From: Alphaproteobacteria bacterium
GTDB lineage: Bacteria > Pseudomonadota > Alphaproteobacteria > Micavibrionales > Micavibrionaceae
Direction of reading: 5' to 3'
Length of the DNA stretch: 9,683 nt
NCBI GenBank assembly: GCA_002701555.1
Contig: NZVS01000038.1
Coordinates: 1 to 9,683, forward strand
Shown here: piece by piece, positions 6,837-9,683 of the stretch
Position numbering within the stretch: position 1 is the first letter of the stretch
How the letters are laid out: the number at the start of each line of letters is the position of its first letter
Notes under the pieces: model-generated
The model's input: only the letters and a program-made list of their open reading frames with translations
What the model was told of the DNA's origin: nothing
Database searches by the model: none
Made by a program: the position numbers and the translations under genes

Positions 6837-7519
6837 TATGCAGAAACCATATTGCTAACATCAATGGTCGTTTTACGCATACCCGCACCCGCTGTATTCA
6901 AGTGATCATGAACATGGGCTGCAACAAGATCGCAATGCTCGGTGAAGAAATGATTAGCCCCTTCTATGAAGCGGTAATCAGTTGTAATTCCTTTTTGGGT
7001 ATTAAGACGCTCAACAACTTCATCAACATCTTCACGGCGTGCAATTGTGTCTTTTGAACCATTCAGAATAAGACCTGACTGTGGGCATGGTGCAAGAAAT
7101 GTAAAATCATGTTCAGAAGCCGGAAGCCCAACTGAAATATACCCTTTAATTTCAGGGCGACGCATCAGAAGCTGCATTGAAATCCATGAACCAAAAGAAA
7201 ATCCTGCTGTCCAGACATAAGGCGCCTTTGGATTAATTGTTTGCATCCAGTCAAGAACAGCGGCTGCATCTGTTAGTTCACCTTCCCCTTTATCAAATAC
7301 GCCCTGACTTTTACCTACTCCGCGGAAGTTAAAGCGTATAACGGAAAAACCGCGTTCTACAAATGTTTGGAAAAGTGTGTAGGTAACTTTGTTATTCATT
7401 GTACCGCCCTTGGTAGGGTCTGGATGAAAAACAACTGCAAGTGGTGCATTAGGAAGTTTTGAGTGGGCGTATTTTGCTTCTATACGTCCGGCTGGGCCGT
7501 TAATAATAATATCTGGCAT
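6836..7519 (-). CDS. Alpha/beta hydrolase (small, COG2945-like)
   Basis: This 227-residue soluble alpha/beta-hydrolase-fold enzyme has a complete apparent catalytic triad: the nucleophile elbow GFSFGS (S108), the acid in LNGSKDTIA (D157) and the histidine in GANHFF (H190). The segments VVFHPDPTKGGTMNNKV (oxyanion-loop region) and IRFNFRGVGKSQG match small predicted hydrolases common in alphaproteobacteria. Their substrate is unknown to me; esterase or thioesterase activity is a guess. The protein has no lid insertion and no signal peptide. The ATG at 7519 follows GGGGA (minus strand, 7528-7524), a usable ribosome binding site. It heads a two-gene operon with the 117-residue gene and is divergent from the cysteine desulfurase across about 170 bases. 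From memory, related hydrolases often lie beside Fe-S assembly genes in this class, so co-regulation is possible. Confidence 0.9.
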   Translation of the reverse strand: MPDIIINGPAGRIEAKYAHSKLPNAPLAVVFHPDPTKGGTMNNKVTYTLFQTFVERGFSVIRFNFRGVGKSQGVFDKGEGELTDAAAVLDWMQTINPKAPYVWTAGFSFGSWISMQLLMRRPEIKGYISVGLPASEHDFTFLAPCPQSGLILNGSKDTIARREDVDEVVERLNTQKGITTDYRFIEGANHFFTEHCDLVAAHVHDHLNTAGAGMRKTTIDVSNMVSA

Positions 7520-7580
7520 TCATTCCCCGTAATTGTTAGTGTATGTCAATATTTCCCATATTTAGGATCAATTGGATTAC

Positions 7581-7614
7581 TTTATAGACAATTACGATTC
7601 GATTTGTCCATATA
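7581..7614. promoter_or_regulatory. Imperfect dyad in the divergent hydrolase/desulfurase intergenic region
   Basis: TTTATAGACAA (7581-7591) and TTGTCCATATA (7604-7614) are inverted repeats matching at 9 of 11 positions around a 12-base centre. The dyad lies about 60 bases from the hydrolase start and 80 bases before the desulfurase start, where a shared regulator could bind. An 8-base T-run follows at 7615-7622. It does not match an Irr, Fur or IscR box that I can recognise. It may be chance in AT-rich DNA. Confidence 0.3.
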
Positions 7615-7627
7615 TTTTTTTTACTAA

Positions 7628-7657
7628 TTGCGAATCACTGTGGATATTCAATAAGAT
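7628..7657 (+). promoter_or_regulatory. Weak candidate promoter of the desulfurase-ferredoxin operon
   Basis: TTGCGA (7628-7633, 4/6 to the -35 consensus) and TAAGAT (7652-7657, 4/6 to the -10 consensus) are 18 bases apart, about 36 bases before ATG 7694. TATAAA at 7666-7671 is a better -10 but lacks a partner. Some promoter must exist here because the upstream gene is divergent; the exact elements are uncertain. Confidence 0.2.
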
Positions 7658-7693
7658 AAAGGATGTATAAAGCTAAAAATAAGTTATGTGAAC

Positions 7694-8791
7694 ATGCCAA
7701 GAATTTACCTTGATTATAATGCCACCTGCCCGATCCGACCCGAAGTTATAGAAATCGTAAGAGAAACTATGACTAATCATGGAAATGCATCTTCGATTCA
7801 TGCTGATGGTCGTCAAGCTCGCAAAATAGTTGAAGATGCACGCGCCGCTGTTGCTGGTATGGTCGGCGCTTCGGCAAAACAGGTCATTTTTACAAGCGGC
7901 GCCTCCGAATCAAATAATACTATCTTGAGAGGTTTTGAGGATTACAGAATTTTGATCTCGGCAATTGAACACCCTTCAGTTTATTTCTGCGGGAGAAATG
8001 TCGAGATCATACCGGTTAATTCAAACGGGCTTATCAACCTCGAGAAACTTGAAGATCTATTACAAAAAAGTGATCAACCAACTCTGGTTTCGGTTATGAT
8101 GGCGAATAATGAGACTGGTGTAATACAGCCTGTAAAAGAAATAACCAAATTGGCAAAGGGCTATAACGCAACTGTCCACACGGATGCTGTGCAAGCCGCA
8201 GGTCGTTTTGAAGTGGATTTCAAAGATCTGGATGTCGATTTTATGAGCCTTTCCGCCCATAAAATGGGCGGGCCACAAGGTGTGGGAGCACTTATTATGC
8301 GCCAAGGCCTTAACCCACCGAAATTCATGTATGGTGGGGGCCAAGAACGCCGTCAAAGGGCCGGAACTGAAAATGTATCAGGTATTGCCGGTTTTGGGGT
8401 TGCTGCGGACTTGGCAGTTAAGGAAATTGAAGATTTTAAAGCTTTAAAAACTTTAAGAGAAAAAATGGAAAGCCATATGCGATCCTCCAGTAACAGGGTA
8501 ACCATTTATGGGATTGATGCTCCACGCGTTTCAAACACAATTGCTTGCACTGTTAAAGATATGGATTCAGCTGTATTTATGATGAATCTGGATCTGGAAG
8601 GCGTTTCAATATCGACAGGAGCTGCGTGTTCCAGTGGCCAAGTCAAACCATCACGCGTCCTTATGGCCATGGGCGTTCCCGAAGAATTGGCAAAAACAGG
8701 CTTGCGTATTTCCATGGGCTGGGATACCAAAGAGGCCGAAATCGATAGATTTTTAGAAATCTGGACAAAACTTATTCAAAGACTTGATTAA
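7694..8791 (+). CDS. Cysteine desulfurase, NifS/IscS family
   Basis: This PLP-dependent enzyme converts L-cysteine to L-alanine and passes the sulfur, as a persulfide, to Fe-S cluster or thio-cofactor assembly. The 365-residue protein shows every family landmark. These are the N-terminal LDYNATCP, the PLP-stacking histidine in AIEHPSV (H93), the cofactor-binding HTDAVQAAG, the PLP lysine in SLSAHKMGGP (K190), RAGTENVSG, and the catalytic cysteine in STGAACSSG (C312) followed by PSRVLMAMG. The long flexible cysteine loop marks it as group I (NifS/IscS) rather than SufS. It is shorter than IscS (about 404 residues) and closer to NifS-like paralogues. ATG 7694 is preferred; an in-frame GTG lies six bases upstream at 7688, and neither start has a strong ribosome binding site. 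The ferredoxin follows after 20 bases. Without IscU nearby, a precise iscS or nifS name is not justified. Confidence 0.95.
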   Translation: MPRIYLDYNATCPIRPEVIEIVRETMTNHGNASSIHADGRQARKIVEDARAAVAGMVGASAKQVIFTSGASESNNTILRGFEDYRILISAIEHPSVYFCGRNVEIIPVNSNGLINLEKLEDLLQKSDQPTLVSVMMANNETGVIQPVKEITKLAKGYNATVHTDAVQAAGRFEVDFKDLDVDFMSLSAHKMGGPQGVGALIMRQGLNPPKFMYGGGQERRQRAGTENVSGIAGFGVAADLAVKEIEDFKALKTLREKMESHMRSSSNRVTIYGIDAPRVSNTIACTVKDMDSAVFMMNLDLEGVSISTGAACSSGQVKPSRVLMAMGVPEELAKTGLRISMGWDTKEAEIDRFLEIWTKLIQRLD

Positions 8792-8811
8792 ATTAAGAGA
8801 GACTAACATTC

Positions 8812-9150
8812 ATGCCAAAGCTGACCTTTCTTCATAAAGACGGAAAAAAAATAGAACTTGATGCCCCTGAGGGACTTTCAGTTATGGAGGTTGCTGTACA
8901 AAATGATATTGAGGAGATCGAGGGTGCCTGCGGTGGATCACTGGCTTGCGCTACGTGTCATGTCTATGTACATCCTGATTGGTGGGACAAGACATTACCG
9001 GAAGACGGTGATGTCAGCGAAGATGAAGAAGACATGCTGGATCTAGCTTTTGACTTGCGTAAATGCTCACGTCTGGGATGCCAGATTATTATGGATGAAG
9101 AAAAGGACGGCCTTACGGTCGCCCTTCCCGGTACTAAAGTCGATTGGTAA
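8812..9150 (+). CDS. [2Fe-2S] ferredoxin, adrenodoxin/ISC type
   Basis: This small soluble electron carrier has 112 residues. The cluster ligands follow the adrenodoxin/Fdx pattern: C40, C46 and C49 in GACGGSLACATCHVYV and C90 in SRLGCQI. An additional cysteine, C85, lies five residues before the last ligand. An acidic patch (EDGDVSEDEEDMLD, about 64-77) corresponds to the partner-docking helix of this family. ISC-type ferredoxins supply electrons for cluster assembly on the scaffold and can bind the cysteine desulfurase directly, which agrees with the gene lying 20 bases after a desulfurase. AGAGAG at 8796-8801 can serve as a ribosome binding site. It ends one base from the convergent gene on its right. 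The family is certain; the exact physiological role (Fdx of ISC versus a P450 or other partner) is inferred from context. Confidence 0.95.
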   Translation: MPKLTFLHKDGKKIELDAPEGLSVMEVAVQNDIEEIEGACGGSLACATCHVYVHPDWWDKTLPEDGDVSEDEEDMLDLAFDLRKCSRLGCQIIMDEEKDGLTVALPGTKVDW

Positions 9151-9151
9151 T

Positions 9152-9683
9152 TTAAGCTAAGCCGTAATGTGCTACGTACTGTTGCTCTTCAACTGCAGGT
9201 GCGTCAGCAGCAGGTGCTACATCATTTGCAGGATTATAGTTAACTGCATCTCCAAATGTTCTCTGAAGTGAAGCATCCTGCGTTGCCGAAAGACTGTTGT
9301 CCATATCTTGCTGAGGCGCCATAGGCTCTTGACCGATTCTAGCGCTGTCGAATTGCTGTCTCATTGCAGACGTACCTTGTTCTGTCGCAAAGCTATAGCT
9401 TCCATAGGATGCATTTGCCTGGGGAGCATTCGCAACCATCTGCTCAACCGCAGCCTCGCCAAAGGCAGCTGTCAAATCTGACTTTTTCAGTAGCAGCATT
9501 CCGTCATCTGCGCCCGCCGCGGCGGCAAAATCACCAGAGGCAAGACCTTGTGCGTTTTGGATCGCCTCGACAACGTCCGCGCCAGTGATCCGGAGAGCAA
9601 ACGTCTGCCCGGGATGCGTCGGCCCAAACCGCACCGGCTCCTCATCCGTGCCCCGTAGTGTCGCGTCTACCTGCTCACTGTTC
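9152..9683 (-). CDS. Unrecognised Ala/Gln-rich protein, C-terminal part (runs off the right edge)
   Basis: The frame stays open to the window edge. An internal GTG at 9634 could start a 160-residue protein, but the coding-like sequence upstream (NSEQVDATLRGTDEEP) suggests the gene begins outside. About 177 residues are visible. The first 80 or so look folded (FALRITGADVVEAIQNAQG, then GMLLLKKSDLTAAFGEAAVE). The rest is low-complexity, rich in Ala, Gln, Asn and Asp, with few basic residues, and ends APAVEEQQYVAHYGLA. I recognise no domain. GC is about 58-70% at the right end, well above the neighbouring genes. It is convergent with the ferredoxin gene at a 1-base gap. It is likely a real coding region because the composition and frame persist to the edge, but the product and true start are unknown. 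Confidence 0.65.
   Translation of the reverse strand, partial: NSEQVDATLRGTDEEPVRFGPTHPGQTFALRITGADVVEAIQNAQGLASGDFAAAAGADDGMLLLKKSDLTAAFGEAAVEQMVANAPQANASYGSYSFATEQGTSAMRQQFDSARIGQEPMAPQQDMDNSLSATQDASLQRTFGDAVNYNPANDVAPAADAPAVEEQQYVAHYGLA

Noticed and set aside
28..7548. Recurrence of TGACAT/ATGTCA near several gene starts (28-33, 1289-1301, 1323-1328, 5952-5957, 6814-6819, 7543-7548) as a regulon motif.
   Set aside because: A 6-mer on two strands is expected several times in 9.7 kb, and some copies lie inside coding sequence or include the start codon. Only the perfect palindrome at 1289-1301 stands out.
7663..7713. A 16-codon upstream ORF (starting MYKAKNK) overlapping the desulfurase start, as a possible leader peptide.
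   Set aside because: The purine-rich AAAGG abuts its ATG with no spacing, there is no run of regulatory codons and no attenuator hairpin follows. It is probably chance.
8060..8356. A 98-codon minus-strand open frame inside the cysteine desulfurase.
   Set aside because: It overlaps the conserved PLP-lysine region on the other strand and has no ribosome binding site or homology that I can see.
9140..9175. A possible terminator between the ferredoxin gene and its convergent neighbour.
   Set aside because: Only short, AT-rich partial symmetry (TTTAAGCTAAGCC) is present, without a stable stem or a T-run.

Overview
The window looks like a stretch of chromosome from an AT-rich alphaproteobacterium. 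The taxon is inferred from gene content and order: tyrS near a large AsmA/DUF3971-type envelope protein that is divergent from a Bcp peroxiredoxin, then a small alpha/beta hydrolase divergent from a cysteine desulfurase and an adrenodoxin-type ferredoxin. The genus cannot be named from the sequence. GC counted by eye in sample 60-base lines is roughly 37-48% over most of the window. It rises to about 58-70% in the last 200 bases. I saw no rRNA, tRNA, CRISPR array, insertion sequence, integrase or phage gene.

Layout. (1) 27-1280(+) is tyrosyl-tRNA synthetase. (2) 1323-2648(+) is a 441-residue protein that I read as tandem alpha-helical repeats of about 36-41 residues followed by a RAP-like domain, the architecture of organellar RNA-binding HPR/OPR/FASTK proteins. 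A near-consensus promoter lies directly upstream, placed so that the mRNA should be leaderless, and a perfect palindrome overlaps its -35 box. (3) 2654-5926(-) is a 1,090-residue single-pass membrane protein of the AsmA/YhdP/DUF3971 type, convergent with gene 2 at a 5-base gap. (4) 5987-6466(+) is a Bcp/PrxQ peroxiredoxin, divergent from gene 3. Its stop codon sits in the loop of a bidirectional terminator. (5) 6836-7519(-) is an alpha/beta hydrolase, followed by an unrecognised 117-residue gene at 6483-6836(-) joined to it through a TAATG stop/start overlap. (6) 7694-8791(+) and 8812-9150(+) are a NifS/IscS-type cysteine desulfurase and a [2Fe-2S] ferredoxin, forming a two-gene operon. (7) 9152-9683(-) is the C-terminal part of an unrecognised Ala/Gln-rich protein that runs off the right edge.

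How the genes work together. Most are housekeeping: tRNA charging, envelope maintenance or lipid transport, peroxide defence and sulfur mobilisation for Fe-S clusters. The desulfurase and ferredoxin supply sulfur and electrons for cluster assembly, but no scaffold (IscU), A-type carrier, chaperone or Rrf2 regulator is present here. The least ordinary item is the RAP-like gene between tyrS and the AsmA-like gene, together with its promoter/operator. The orphan genes at 6483-6836 and 9152-9683 are the other unexplained parts.
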